NCBI RefSeq assembly: GCF_026212465.1
Contig: NC_080048.1
Span: 37,166,375 to 37,230,374, forward strand
Direction of reading: 5' to 3'
From: Amaranthus tricolor
Taxonomy: Eukaryota; Streptophyta; Magnoliopsida; Caryophyllales; Amaranthaceae
DNA length: 64,000 nt
In this document: one piece after another, positions 48,701 through 59,895 of the stretch
Layout: every line of letters begins with the position of its first letter
How positions within the stretch are numbered: the stretch's first letter is position 1
The notes under the pieces: generated by a model
Databases searched by the model: none
The model's input: the letters and a program-made list of their open reading frames with translations, nothing else
What the model was told of the DNA's origin: nothing
Position numbers and translations under genes: made by a program

Positions 48701-51700
48701 GTATAGTGGTCTATCACTTGATATGATACGATTTGAGAATTCCAGTAGAAAAATGGAGTAACTCTCGGTGATCCTCTTTTGTGGGAAAATTTTCTGGGAT
48801 TATATTTTTGTATTTAATGTTTAACCACCTATTCTCATCATGGTTAATTCATTAATTATCATACGAAATCATCATTCAAGAGATATTGGCATTCCTTTGC
48901 TGTAAATGTGAACAGTTAGAAATTGAAATGTAGTGTTGTGTAGTGGAAGAGTGTTAAGTGTTAACAATATAATGAATGGGTTATAATGATTGTATTTGTG
49001 TAAAAAAGTAATTCATTGTAGTATATCTCAAGTTATAGTGGTATTGTTGTGGCAGTGGCAAGAATGACCAGCAGTTCAATTTTGTTGACTGCTACTGGTG
49101 CAGTAGTGGTTCTGGCTGCTGCATTGATGGCTGGAAAGTTTATGTCAGTTGGAGCAGTGTTAGCAACTATGGCTTTGGCAGCATCTATCATGGTCATTGT
49201 TTTCCCTTTGGCACGTACGATTTCATTATTTGGACATATGCCCTTGGCAGTTGAATTATTTTTATTTAAAAATGTTGATTTCATTGAGGTCTTGTGTGCA
49301 AGCCATTCTTATATTTTTGGGGTGAAAGTGTGAAACTCAGGTTGGCAGCAAAAGACTTTGAGCAGTTTCTATGTGGTGCTTCTGTGCTGCCAGATTAAGC
49401 TTTTGGTGAAAAGTTGTTTCTTATATCTTTCTTATTCGCAAAACCAATCTAAACCAAGCCAGCCTTTAACGACTTAAAAGCTCTGACATAGTTTTTGTGT
49501 GCTTGTTGGGTTTGAAATGCAGCTTTTCTTAACGGAGTTTAAGGAGTTCTAGCTTCCTTGATGTTGGGTTTTCCTAGTTCTTTGTCTAGAGGTCCTTGAT
49601 CCATTCTAAGATTGTATCATGCACATATAGTTCAATTAAAGGAGTTCTGCTATGTAAACAAGATTTGTTTTTTTGCATCCAACAAACACTTTCTTTTTAT
49701 TTTTTCGATAGTTTGTATCTACTAAATGTCATTTTGGATATGGAAATTGCTTTCTCTTTGATGTAGTTAAGGAGAAATACAAGCAAAGGTGTCTGTGTGT
49801 AGTGAGTGTTGTAAAAAAACTGCAAAATAACAAGAACATTGTTACCAAAGTTTAGTTGAGTAGCAAACTATGTCGCTCTCTTTAGAGCATTCTCAATACT
49901 GCCCAAAATTTGTGCTAGCATATTGTCACAACCCGATCTCCCTAGGCTTAAACTATAGAAGAAGGAAGAGAATGATTTTTTTTTTCTTTTTTTGTGTTAT
50001 GTTTAATATTGAGTTGCAAAGATGGTTTATATAGCCAAAGAGATGCAAATAAAAGGTTTTGCAAATGAAAGATTTTCAATTGAAAGGTTTTTAACTTTCG
50101 TTACGTACTATGATACAAAACCAAAAGACTTTGCAAATGAAAGGTTTTATACCAAAAGTTTTTGTAAATGAAAGTTTTCTTTACATAACAATACCAAAAG
50201 ACTTAGCAAATGAGAAGACAATCATTTGACAAAATTCACTTTGTTCCAACAATGAAGATTACAGTGGAATGCTTGATGGGTCAACTGTCCTTAGTAAATA
50301 CTACACAGTTATATTAGTGATGTGATGAAACATATAAAAAGAAATATAAGTTGGGATTGCAGTTCTATTGCTTAAATGATAATAAATTCATGACTCACCC
50401 AAGGAATGTATTGTCATTATTTGTAGTTATTTGGCATAGATGTTCAATTTTCAGGCTTGTAAGGGTGTTTCATTGTTTGACATTATTATGTGTTTTTGCT
50501 TCCGATGTTATTTGGACCTTAGAGGGGTTCATTTCTGTGCTGTCAAATCTTAAAGTTTCTAGGTTTCTAATGAGACAGTCATGAAGATAAATTGGTGAAA
50601 GATTTGTTTTTTGGTTAACTTGTGGAATCTTTTCAGTGTTCTACATTTTTAAAAAAATGTATTCTAATATTTTCTGTTCCTAATTGATGACTTCCTGTGT
50701 CCAAAAGGAAAATTGCTGCTATTATGTGTTTATGCGGACAAAGTTGTGCCACTGTTCATTCTTTTCAATCCGTCCACCAGTACAACTTGAACTTACACAC
50801 ACACATAAGCATATTTTGAATCCGAACTACTATCAGATGCTTGTGAATTTGATCCAACATTTCTAATCTTCAGTTTTCACCCACCATTTTTGTTTACCTA
50901 TTGCCGTTCTTGTTTGCATTGCCTGCATTTTTACTAGTTAAAACTTGAAACTAGGTTAGGAAATTAAATATTGAACTTTATCATTGTTTTTTGTCTTTTG
51001 GGCATTGAAAGATATAATTCTTGATCTTGATTGTCTCAGAGGTTGAACCACAATATTCTGGGGCTAAGATTGAGGAAGATACAGTAACATTAGAGTTCAT
51101 CAAGAAGATGATAGAGGATTTCAAAAATCAGAAATGTTTACATAAGCGGTATGTTTAAGATGCTGATATAGTTGGGTTTTTACTTTTCCTTTGCTTTTTT
51201 CCTTCTTTCAACAGTGCCAAAGCCTTAATCCCAAAAGATGGGGTTGGCTACCTTCTTTCTTTCAAAAAATTTAGTATGCAGTATGGATAGTGTTAGAAGA
51301 CGATGAACAATCTTTTTTTGTTCTTTGTTTGGCATTGAACTTTTTGATGGTTTAATGATTTGTGCTCTAGATATGCATTCCAGATAGTCTTGCAAACAAG
51401 AGAATTGCTACGTGCCTTGCCTTCTCTTGTTAATATAACTATCCCAGATGGCAATCGTTTTATCGTATGTGGTGATGTACATGGTCAGGTAATTTAGACA
51501 TTCTGACAATTACCTTATTATATTTTGTATGAACTATTTACATATTATTTAGAATGCTTTCCTTTACTCTTACCAAGGGAACCTGATCCTCCGATGTTGT
51601 CCATGCACTAGTTCTCCAGTTTTATTTATAATTAAATACATGCTTCTTCACTAATTGAATGACTATCATAGATGGAATCCTTTTTACCCCTTTTACTTTT

Positions 51701-54700
51701 TCCTTTTCTTTGTCATTTTTTCTTTAACCGATTAACCATTCTAGTACACTTGTGTTCTCCGAACACCCAAAATGAACGGAATTAACTGTGGCCACAGTTA
51801 AATCTTTTTATCTTTTAGATGTAGACCAGTTAGGGCCTGTTGAACGTCTTATTTTCAAGGCCATTAAGTTGTAATGAGGGTTGACTCCCAAGTTAAATTA
51901 ACAATTACAATAAGTTTAAATAAGGACCAACAAGCTCAGATTAGGGTCATTAAATAAGATAAGTCATATAGAAAATAGCCTCAGTTGATGCCTATATGTT
52001 TTAGGACATTTGGATCAGACTGTTTTGTCTAAAGCTTGTCAAATTGGGTTTTGCACCATTATGTTTATTTCAGTGTATAAAAAGGTCCTGCTGTGTAGTT
52101 TTTTTTTAAAAAAGGATAGTGCTCTTTTTTTTGTATTTGGCTTTTAACAAGATGAAAGAATGACATTTTTCTTGGACAAGCTAACTTAAGTTTCATTTCT
52201 GTACATTTGAACTATCATCTTGGAAAAGTGGGTATTTTTGGAGACTAATATTTTTCATATATGGGTGTGTCTGAGAGTAAGATAACTTTCATCGTGGAAA
52301 AATGGGATTTTTGTCAGCTGCATGATTAATAGCAGGATCGTTGCCTAGGCTATTAGAGTCTTGTATTTTCTCTATCACTGCATAGCTTCTTTCTTTACTA
52401 AATGAGTTTAACATATGTTTAGACTAGACTTTCCCCAATCTGGACCTAGATTGGGATGAGAAAGATGGCTCCAGGCCTTGAACTATTTCTAATCTTCTAC
52501 TCTACCCCCTTCACCATAGATTTAAGGTGATTCGAGGATTGCTTTTCCTTCGAGTCACCTGATTTTTTGGAGGCTTCCTGAATAGAAGCTTTTTCCAATA
52601 AGTTTTTCAGTTTAGTTTGCTGATGTTTATGAGCTGCTCCTGTAATACCCCAAGATGAGATCATAAAGTCTAGAGGTCCACGTTTGTTTGTGGGCTAGTC
52701 TACAAGCCCCATGAGAAGCGTCTCCAAATCGGTCGAGGTTGGGGCATCACAGGGCCAATCTCTAAACTGCATCTGCATTAGATGGTTGACTGTGATACAT
52801 TTCTTGTCTGTTTTTCCTGTTTATCCCTCTTGAATACAGCTTTACTCTTTGATTCTCCCAAGTCTTAACTCCCAAGTAGTCAGGATAATCAAAATTAAAA
52901 CACATGGGAAAAGATTAAATCATTACTCTTTAGCTTATGCTTTTTTTTAAAAAAAAAAATCTTCTTTTTTATTTATCAACTGCATCTTTTTCTAATTTTT
53001 TTGCAAATAATTGACACTTCTATGAGTATTGCAAGTAGCTAATACACTCATCATACATACAAAACGTTGGGCATACTATTGTTATACTTTTAAATTGAGA
53101 CTATATGTAAACAATAGTTGCTTTTTTGTCTAATTCTTGAAATAAACTGCAAATAGTATTTATTGGGCTATGCGACACTTGAGATGAGTTGAACGCATAT
53201 CTAAAACTTGGTCTACGCTCATTTGATTGTATCCCTGTACTTGATAATAGGATCTCTACTTGTTCCCGACATTTCTAAACAAGTTTGAGTAATCACATCA
53301 GTCATCACATCTATTATGGACTCGCTTCCCTTGTATGTATAGTGATTGAGATATTTTCTTCATGTTGCAGTTTTATGATCTTCTACATATATTTGAGCTC
53401 AATGGACTCCCTTCAGAAGACAATCCTTATTTGTTTAATGGTGACTTTGTGGATAGAGGCTCCTTTTCCCTGGAAGTTATCCTAACGCTTTTTGCATTTA
53501 AGTGCATGTGCCCTTCAGGCAAATCCTTAGAACCTTTTTACTTCTTTTTTGTTATTTGTGCACAGTGTTATTAGTTACCCCTTCCGTTTTGTAATGAATT
53601 TCCCACAAGGAATGTTCACGGGAACTAAGAAAAATAGAATCTTTTAGATAGTGGATATATTATTAAATAATAAATTTGATGGAGGAAAAGTGGGAACTAT
53701 AAACATTTAAAAAATATTAAAAGAAAGTGGAAAAAATGTAGGGACCATAACTAATAAAAAAATATTTTTATAAAGTTAATGGGAATTATGTGGAGACCAT
53801 AAGGAATATAAAAATGTTAATATGAAGTTAATGGAAGATATATGGAACCAAAAGCATTATTAAAATATTAAAACGATGATGAATAAGATTATTTTTGTCC
53901 AATGTTCAGTTCCCGACTAGTACTGCTTTAGCGCTAGCAATAAGCCTTGACATTAATTTTTTTTTTTTGACGGAAAATTTTGCTCTGGGACGTCTTGTAT
54001 GTTTTGTTAAAGCTTAGCAATTTGACAAGAGTAATACTGTTTCTCCATTGACTTGATTTCCTTTTTGACTAGCCAGCTATGTATCTATCTAGAGGGAATC
54101 ATGAGAGCAGGAGCATGAATAAAATATATGGTTTTGAGGGGGAAGTCAGGTCCAAGTTGAATGAAACATTTGTGGAGCTTTTTGCGGAAGTCTTCTGCTG
54201 TTTACCGTTGGCTCATGTCCTAAACGAGAAGGTATTTGTGGTTCATGGTGGTCTTTTCAGCGTAGACGGTGTCAAGCTTTCTGACATTAAAGCAATTGAT
54301 CGATTTTGCGAACCTCCTGAAGAAGGTAACTTCATGGGTTTGTTTAAGTTGTTGTTTCCATTCTTTTTGTCTTGAACTTGTTGAAAATTCAAAGTCTCTC
54401 AGTTTCCACTGTTAAATTAAATATGGAATTTGGACATTTTTTGAAATGCTAATCTGAAAATGCAACGCAAACAAAAAAACTATTGTGTTTTAAGACATGT
54501 GTGATCTACAAAGGTAATGGTTCCCTTTAAAGCTTTGAATTTAATGTGCACTCCACCAACAAAGGGGTTTTGGTCTTGGAACACAATAATAGATCTCGAC
54601 AAGAGGCCATCCTACTGAGGATGGAGCAGTGTAACATAATTCGCCAGTTAATTCGTTTTTTTAAATTCGCGATTCACTCAAAATGACCCTAAAATAGCCA

Positions 54701-55197
54701 AAACCGACTATAATTCGCTTTTTTTTATTCGCGATTCGCAAGGAGATTAGTGAATCATGTGACAGGCAGATGGAGAAAGTGGTGGGCTTGTGAGTTGCGA
54801 TGCTTTACTTATTATGTGATTCATATATGAACAATTTTCTCTTTTCGATTGACAGGATTGATGTGTGAAGTATTGTGGAGTGATCCGCAACCCAACCGTG
54901 GGAGGGGTCCTAGTAAACGTGGTGTTGGCCTTTCATTTGGTCCTGATGTCACCAAGAGGTTTCTGCTGGACAACAATTTAGGTACATTTTAAATTTTGGA
55001 TAGTAATTTTATATGTTGACTCTGTCTTATATCTGTTGTCACTTATACTCTTCCAGATCTAGTTGTGCGATCTCACGAAGTGAAAGACGAAGGGTATGAA
55101 ATTGAGCATGATGGCAAACTGATTACCGTTTTTTCTGCACCAAATTATTGCGATCAGGTAACTCACTCATTTTTCACTTGCATAAAGTTCATAAAGT

Positions 55198-55296
<99 letters not shown>

Positions 55297-55979
55297 CGCA
55301 ACCTTCCACCTTTTATACGGTGGATGTTTACTACCTTTGTCGCACATGCTAAAACGATTGAAAACGAACAAAAAATTATTGTACTTAGTAATGTGATTAT
55401 TTTTGTCCATTCTCTTGAACCAAAGATTTAAAGTTCTTGATGACACATCCGTGATCCATCCGTACCTGGGTGAGAGCACAAGTGGAGTCACTTAATGGCA
55501 TCAGAGTAATGAAATATTGTTAAGATATGATCATTTGTTGATTTTTCTCTTTCAAACAGGTGTTATTTTAATCGTTTAATTTCATCGTACATGCGCGTAA
55601 ATTCTCTCTTGATAATAAAAATCAAAGCTTACTTTTAGCTTTCCACGCTGGTTTGATACAAATTTAGAATCTACAAAATCGGTCTAGATTGGTTACTGTC
55701 CGGGCTGTTGGTGAACTTTTGTTCGCTCATTCTTCATTGACGAAATTTCACCTTTGCAGATGGGAAACAAGGGCGCATTCATCCGATTTGAAGCCCCAGA
55801 ATTAAAGCCAAACATCGTTACATTCTCCGCAGTGGTTAGTAACCTTTCCTATTTTGTACTGACTCATCCTGTGTGTGCTCAGTATACACATTCATTCTCT
55901 TCCGTGCACTTCATTGCAGTCTCATCCTGATGTCAAACCAATGGCGTATGCCGAAAACTTCCTTAGAATGTTTTCGTGA
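45775..55979 (+). CDS. PP5: Serine/threonine-protein phosphatase 5 (TPR-containing PPP phosphatase)
   Basis: PP5 is an Hsp90-associated PPP-family phosphatase. Its plant orthologue PAPP5 acts on phytochrome and in stress and chloroplast-to-nucleus signalling. Constitutive exons: 45775-45853, 45996-46165, 46390-46461, 47010-47160, 51040-51148, 51371-51488, 53371-53518, 54077-54325, 54856-54981, 55057-55157, 55760-55834, 55920-55979. They encode 485 residues. Three TPR repeats fill about 13-115 ([59 protein letters not shown]). The phosphatase domain has GDVHGQ (228-233), GDFVDRGS (257-264), RGNHE (288-292), VVHGG (H339) and RSHEV (H414), so all metal-binding residues are present. It ends [13 protein letters not shown]. 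Two introns use GC-AG borders. An in-phase cassette exon at 49056-49214 would give a 538-residue form. A leader exon ending near 42881 and a leader intron to 45718 are likely. Confidence 0.97.
46530..46715. repeat. GGCGC-rich repeat in PP5 intron 3
   Basis: The segment has 'aaagcgcatcagg', 'ttggcgcaagaac', 'caaggcgcaaaat' and 'ataaggcgctcagaggc'. These words recur at 35795-35820 and 36040-36120. Such 'aggcgc' clusters belong to a widespread plant repeat. The class and borders are unknown. Confidence 0.35.
49056..49214 (+). other. PP5: PP5 alternative cassette exon encoding two membrane-spanning segments
   Basis: The segment is bounded by acceptor TTGTGGCAG and donor CAC/GTACGA and is 159 nt long, so it preserves frame when included between exons ending at 47160 and starting at 51040. 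It adds 53 residues after Ile157: a short basic stretch VARMTSSS, a hydrophobic helix ([19 protein letters not shown]), the turn KFMSVGAV, and a second helix ([17 protein letters not shown]). Tomato and Arabidopsis PP5 are known to make a soluble 55-kDa and a membrane-anchored 62-kDa isoform from such an exon. The 485 versus 538 residues here fit that pair. Confidence 0.88.
51211..51250 (-). repeat. Short RTE LINE terminus in a PP5 intron
   Basis: The text 'aacagtgccaaagccttaat', then 'cccaaaagatggggttggct', is the reverse of the RTE 3' end seen at 29545 and 25870. Only about 40 bases remain, the smallest of the family's traces here. Confidence 0.6.
53577..53882. mobile_element. MITE with 'ccccttccgttttg' end (copy 2), in PP5 intron 7
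   Basis: It matches 32712-33010 in order: 'cacaaggaatgttcacgg', 'aatcttttagatagtgg', 'aaatttgatggagg', 'gggaactataaacattt' and 'accataaggaatataaaaa'. It is non-coding and lies in the intron that follows the second GC splice donor. The right border is approximate. Confidence 0.6.
55201..55292. repeat. (TA)46 microsatellite with one phase slip, PP5 intron 10
   Basis: There are 92 bases of alternating T and A, with a single doubled A near 55236 where the phase flips. The array lies 44 bases inside the intron after exon 10. Such arrays are hypervariable in length. Confidence 0.95.
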
Positions 55980-56759
55980 TTATCAAGGTTCAACTACATT
56001 ATCATGTACAATATTCACACAAAAAGAATATGGTACGCCTGAATCAGGAACCAGTTTTCTGGGCAGAACTCGTATTCCTTCGACATTTTGGTTCAAAATC
56101 ACTTTCCCTGCATGCTCTGGTGAAGAAGTTACTAGTGCCATGTAAAATTTTGTGGCCTTTTTTTTCCTTTTGATTTATTTGCAGTTATTTTGGATAGCTT
56201 ATTAATTCTCAATGGAAAAATAACATTCAAAAATAATTTTAAGGCGAAAAATATTCCATTGTATTTCTTGGATTTACTCGTCTAAGGATTTATTTTTTGT
56301 ATCCAAGTCGCAGTATGAGCATGTCGGGTTTTCGTTTTTCCATGTGAATTTGCTTTATACATTTTGATAGGCCGTTTTTCCATGTGAATTTGCTTTATAC
56401 ATTTTGATAGGCCGTTTTTTTAAGTTTGCCCCTTTTTTAAGCAAATTGGAAGAGTATCCGGATGGGTCGGAGAAAGTCTGATTGAGCCTTTGATGCCTTG
56501 CTACATTGTTAATAGGAGATTTTGTTATGAGATAAGCAAAAACATGGAACCTACAAATTATGTCATATTGCATGAAATATGGAAGTATAGAAGGGCACGT
56601 AGAATTGAAATGCTGTTATACTATGTTTGGATGGAAGAAAATACAAGAAAAAATATAAGGAAAAGAGGATAATATTTCCTTGATTTAAATACCAAAAATA
56701 AAAGGGGACTGAGGGAAGAAAGTTTGATACAATAATACAAGAGTTCTATATATTTTATG
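55980..56759. other. PP5 3' UTR and flank
   Basis: Sequence after the PP5 stop includes an AT-rich presumed 3' UTR ('gtaaaattttgtggcc'). AATAAA-like signals are not crisp, and no other gene was seen. A perfect tandem duplication lies at 56333-56412. Confidence 0.5.
56333..56412 (+). repeat. Perfect tandem duplication of a 40-bp unit
   Basis: Two adjacent identical 40-base units start CGTTTTTCCATGTGAATTTG and end ATTTTGATAGGC, followed by a partial third start (CGTTTTTT). They lie about 355 bases past the PP5 stop codon. Perfect identity implies a recent slippage or repair event. Confidence 0.92.
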
Positions 56760-57417
56760 TAGAGCTGTTTATGGGCAGGCTTGGGCGGGTAGTGGATCGA
56801 GTAATGCCTTAAAAATTTATCCGTAGATTTAAATATTCAAAAACTCGCCTGCATTTGCTGGCATATTTTTTTGTCGCTACCTGCCCGTTTCCTTAGCGAG
56901 CGGGAATTCCGGGTAAGCAGGTATTTTTTATATAAAAATTAAAATATAATATAAATTATAAAGTTAAGTCTTAATAACAATTATAATAATACAATACATT
57001 GTCCAAAATACTCTAAATACATAAGAAAAAATCTCAAAATACTTGAATTACATAAATGTAAAGGTAGGAGATTGGAAAATGGGAATTAGGTGGCGGAAAT
57101 TGAGAGTTGTAGAGAATATATGAGAATTGAAAAATAAGAATTATTGAGAAATTAGAATATTAAAGTAAGTTGGATAATATAGAGCTAACATGAAAAATAA
57201 TATAATTATTATTTAATAATTAAGATATTAAACTAAGCGGGTGGGCAAGTATATGCGCAGTTTTTTTTTTTTTTTGCATCACTATTCGCCCAATTATCAT
57301 GGCGGGTGGGTATTACCCGTCTAAATTTTAATTTTTTTTCAAATATGTTGTCCATATCTACCCATTTTCAAGATGGTGGGTCGAGCTTGGGAAGTAGCCC
57401 GTCTATAAACAGCTCTA
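56760..57417. mobile_element. hAT-like non-autonomous DNA transposon with 8-bp target duplication
   Basis: The left end TAGAGCTGTTTATGGGCAGG matches the reverse of the right end TAGAGCTGTTTATAGACGGG, and similarity continues to a 'gggtcgagc' block. ATTTTATG (56752-56759) and ATTTTATA (57418-57425) flank the element and agree at 7 of 8 positions. An 8-bp duplication plus short inverted ends points to hAT. The element is 658 bp and its interior is AT-rich without ORFs, so it must rely on a transposase encoded elsewhere. Confidence 0.82.
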
Positions 57418-57425
57418 ATTTTATA

Positions 57426-58875
57426 CGAAACAAATCCTTTTAAGTTTCGGCAATGTAAATTGATGTATTTTTATTTCACTGGCATGAACAAAATAAGTTT
57501 TTGATCTCAATTTTAATTGGCGTTAGCTATATACTTTTGATAATCGTTTTATTTAAAAATTGAAATGTTATTAAAAATCATTTGTTAAAAAGCCTTAAAG
57601 TTGAACTTTTACAAATTATAGCTGCCAACTTTGTTTTTCATTAGTTATAATCACTATAAATATAAAAATGTAAGCATTGTAGCCAAGTTATTGGAATATG
57701 ATGGCTTTGACCGAAAATGAACTGTTTGATTTGAATATTACCTTTGACTTTACATAAGTGACCTTTAACTTATTTTAAAAATTATACATTTTTTAAAATC
57801 AATTTCTTATTTATTTTGAATTTAGTTATACGTATTTAATTTAATATTTAAAATAATTCTTCAAAATACTTGTATTTTAAAAATTCGTTTACAATGGGTA
57901 TAAACAACGTCAATTAATTTCTTGATTAGCACCAGTTAAACAACGTTAAATATCTTGTCAGTCTGCATATCAAGATCATCACCATATGAATACTTGTATA
58001 AACCAAATTTTCAAACTAGATGCCTCACAAGAATGATCATAATTTTCATTTATCGTAAACAAACGATTGATACTGGTAAAAACATCGTTGTATATCTTCT
58101 TAGTTTGCATTTCAGGAAAATCAAACAACTTAGTTATAGAGCTATAACTCGTAAAACAAACTTTGCAACTATATTTTCAAAAAGCCTCAAAATTCTAGGC
58201 TGTTTTTTACCAAATAATTCTTAAAAAGTTAAATTATAATGTTACTTCTTTGAACATTTGAATTTACTACATAATGCATATATGAAAGGTTTTTGGATGT
58301 TGTTTAGGGAATTTAAAGGGATGAAGAGAATAAATGTTATGCAATCGCAAGGTTCTACATATAATCAAGTGGACTCTGCTCAGATGAGATACATGAGACT
58401 TAGGTGAAAATCGAATTCCATGGCATAACATCAGATAGCAGCATAACACAACATTTCCCACTCCATTCTCCACCTAATACGAGCAAGAAAGAGATACTCT
58501 GCTTCATCATTAGAAATTCCAAGAATTTATGTATCAGTACAAGAGGTCAAGTATGCAGCCTTTCATCAAACAGTTGTTGAGAACGGTATACAGACTGTTC
58601 AAAAAATAACTGTGATCCCACATGAAAGAATTAGAGAGTTTGACTACATATAAGCAGTTGATGGGTTACTCTTCCTATAACCAAATGGATTTGGTTATAG
58701 GATGGAACCTCATCGGGCTTGTATGCAGTCAACTCTTCTCTAGCACGAGTCCTATTGTGTACAAACTTAATTACAAATCTATCACAATCGGGTGGAAGTC
58801 CCCAAGTAAAACGATCGAGAAAATGTCAATTTTAGTGATCATTGTTACTTGCACATATACATTCAGAGAACCTGA
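57426..58875. other. Intergenic, no gene seen
   Basis: AT-rich DNA downstream of the pseudokinase gene (which is on the minus strand) and beyond the hAT-like element. ORFs here are short and of biased composition. The part nearest 58876 should hold the 3' UTR of the pseudokinase transcript. Confidence 0.5.
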
Positions 58876-59895
58876 TCATGAGATCATCCCCTTGAGTTGA
58901 GTTGCCACTTCAACCATAGTCGGCCTGCTATCTTCTTCCGTTTCTGTGCACCCGAGTGCAAGCTGTATCGCTCCTCCTAGTTTTTTTTCGAGTTCTTCAT
59001 TGTCCGGCAGTCTATCTCCAGCAATCGCAGGGTCCAAAACCTCGACTGCACACTTGTCTCGAGAACTGTTTCTAACCCAATGGCGCAGATGCGTTTCTAC
59101 TCCACCCTCCTTAAACACAACTTCTCTTCCTGTCAAAAGCACAAGAAGAAGCATGCCAAATGCATAAACATCTACACTTTCATACACTTTCCCACTAAAA
59201 GATTCAGGTGCCAGAAACCCACATGTCCCCACAATAAGATCTAGATGACAATACTTTTTACCTTCAGGAACAGAAATACAAAGACTAAAATCTGACAATT
59301 TAGCAGCATAATCCCGTCCCAAATACACATTTTGAGGTTTTAAGTTTCGATGGATTATAGGCCGGGGAAAACCAGTGTGAAGATAAGCCAACACATGAGC
59401 GATCTCCCAAGCAATCCTTAGCCTTTCGGTCCATTCTAGTGGCGGTTTTCCTATCTCCTTTCGGAATACTAGATCATGTAGATTAACATTTTCTACTCAT
59501 TCGAAAACAAGTACTGTATATTTTGTCTCGAGACAACATCCAAGAAGATTATGGACATTCTTATGAGTACTCATTTGTGCTGCGACAAGAATTTCTCGAA
59601 AAGTTCCTAGTGTAAGACTAGGATCCCACTTATCAGATTGTTCCTTCACCAATACAAATCTTCCATCCCAGAATCCTTTGTACCATTCAACATTGGATTC
59701 CTTAAAAGAAATTACATGTTGTTCCAAATTCATGGTGTTGAGCTCATCGACTGAGAAGTATCGAATGGGATTAGTCCTACCACGAAACAATGAAATGCTT
59801 TCCCGTAATACTAGTGCGCCATTCTCCACAAAATTATCGGTGCTTCCTTTGAATGATATCGCGTACTTGCCTTCTTCCTGTACACAACATTCCAT
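58876..59895 (-). pseudogene. ZED1/ZRK-like receptor-like cytoplasmic pseudokinase, interrupted by one TGA
   Basis: ZRK proteins are kinase-dead adaptors that pair with the NLR ZAR1 to sense pathogen effectors. The intronless frame from ATG 59893-59895 to TGA 58876-58878 spans 339 codons, close to ZED1 (336 residues). It is broken only by TGA at 59497-59499 (codon 133). The N-terminus has the family's ENGALVLRE...GRTNPIRYFS lead-in, then WYKGFWDGRFVLVKE and KNVHNLLGCCLE. After the stop the frame continues with WTERLRIAWEIAHVLAYLH, IIHRNLKPQN, KLSDFSLCI, VGTCGFLAPE and the closing DSRPTMVEVA. There is no glycine-rich loop, HRD is HRN, and DFG is DFS, so it could not be an active kinase even if intact. 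The TGA may derive from TGG. Without expression data it could be a very recent pseudogene, a segregating null allele, or a sequencing error. Confidence 0.85.

Noticed and set aside
49033..49284. Minus-strand ORF opposite the PP5 cassette exon
   Set aside because: It is a shadow of the hydrophobic exon. The plus-strand reading has splice borders and phase support.
54077..54077. Alternative acceptor ACTAG at 54072 for PP5 exon 8
   Set aside because: It would add CCAG and shift the frame. The acceptor CCAG at 54073-54076 keeps phase and gives the expected [12 protein letters not shown].
55189..55491. ORFs on both strands with long Ile-Tyr repeats
   Set aside because: They are translations of the (TA)n array in PP5 intron 10, not proteins.
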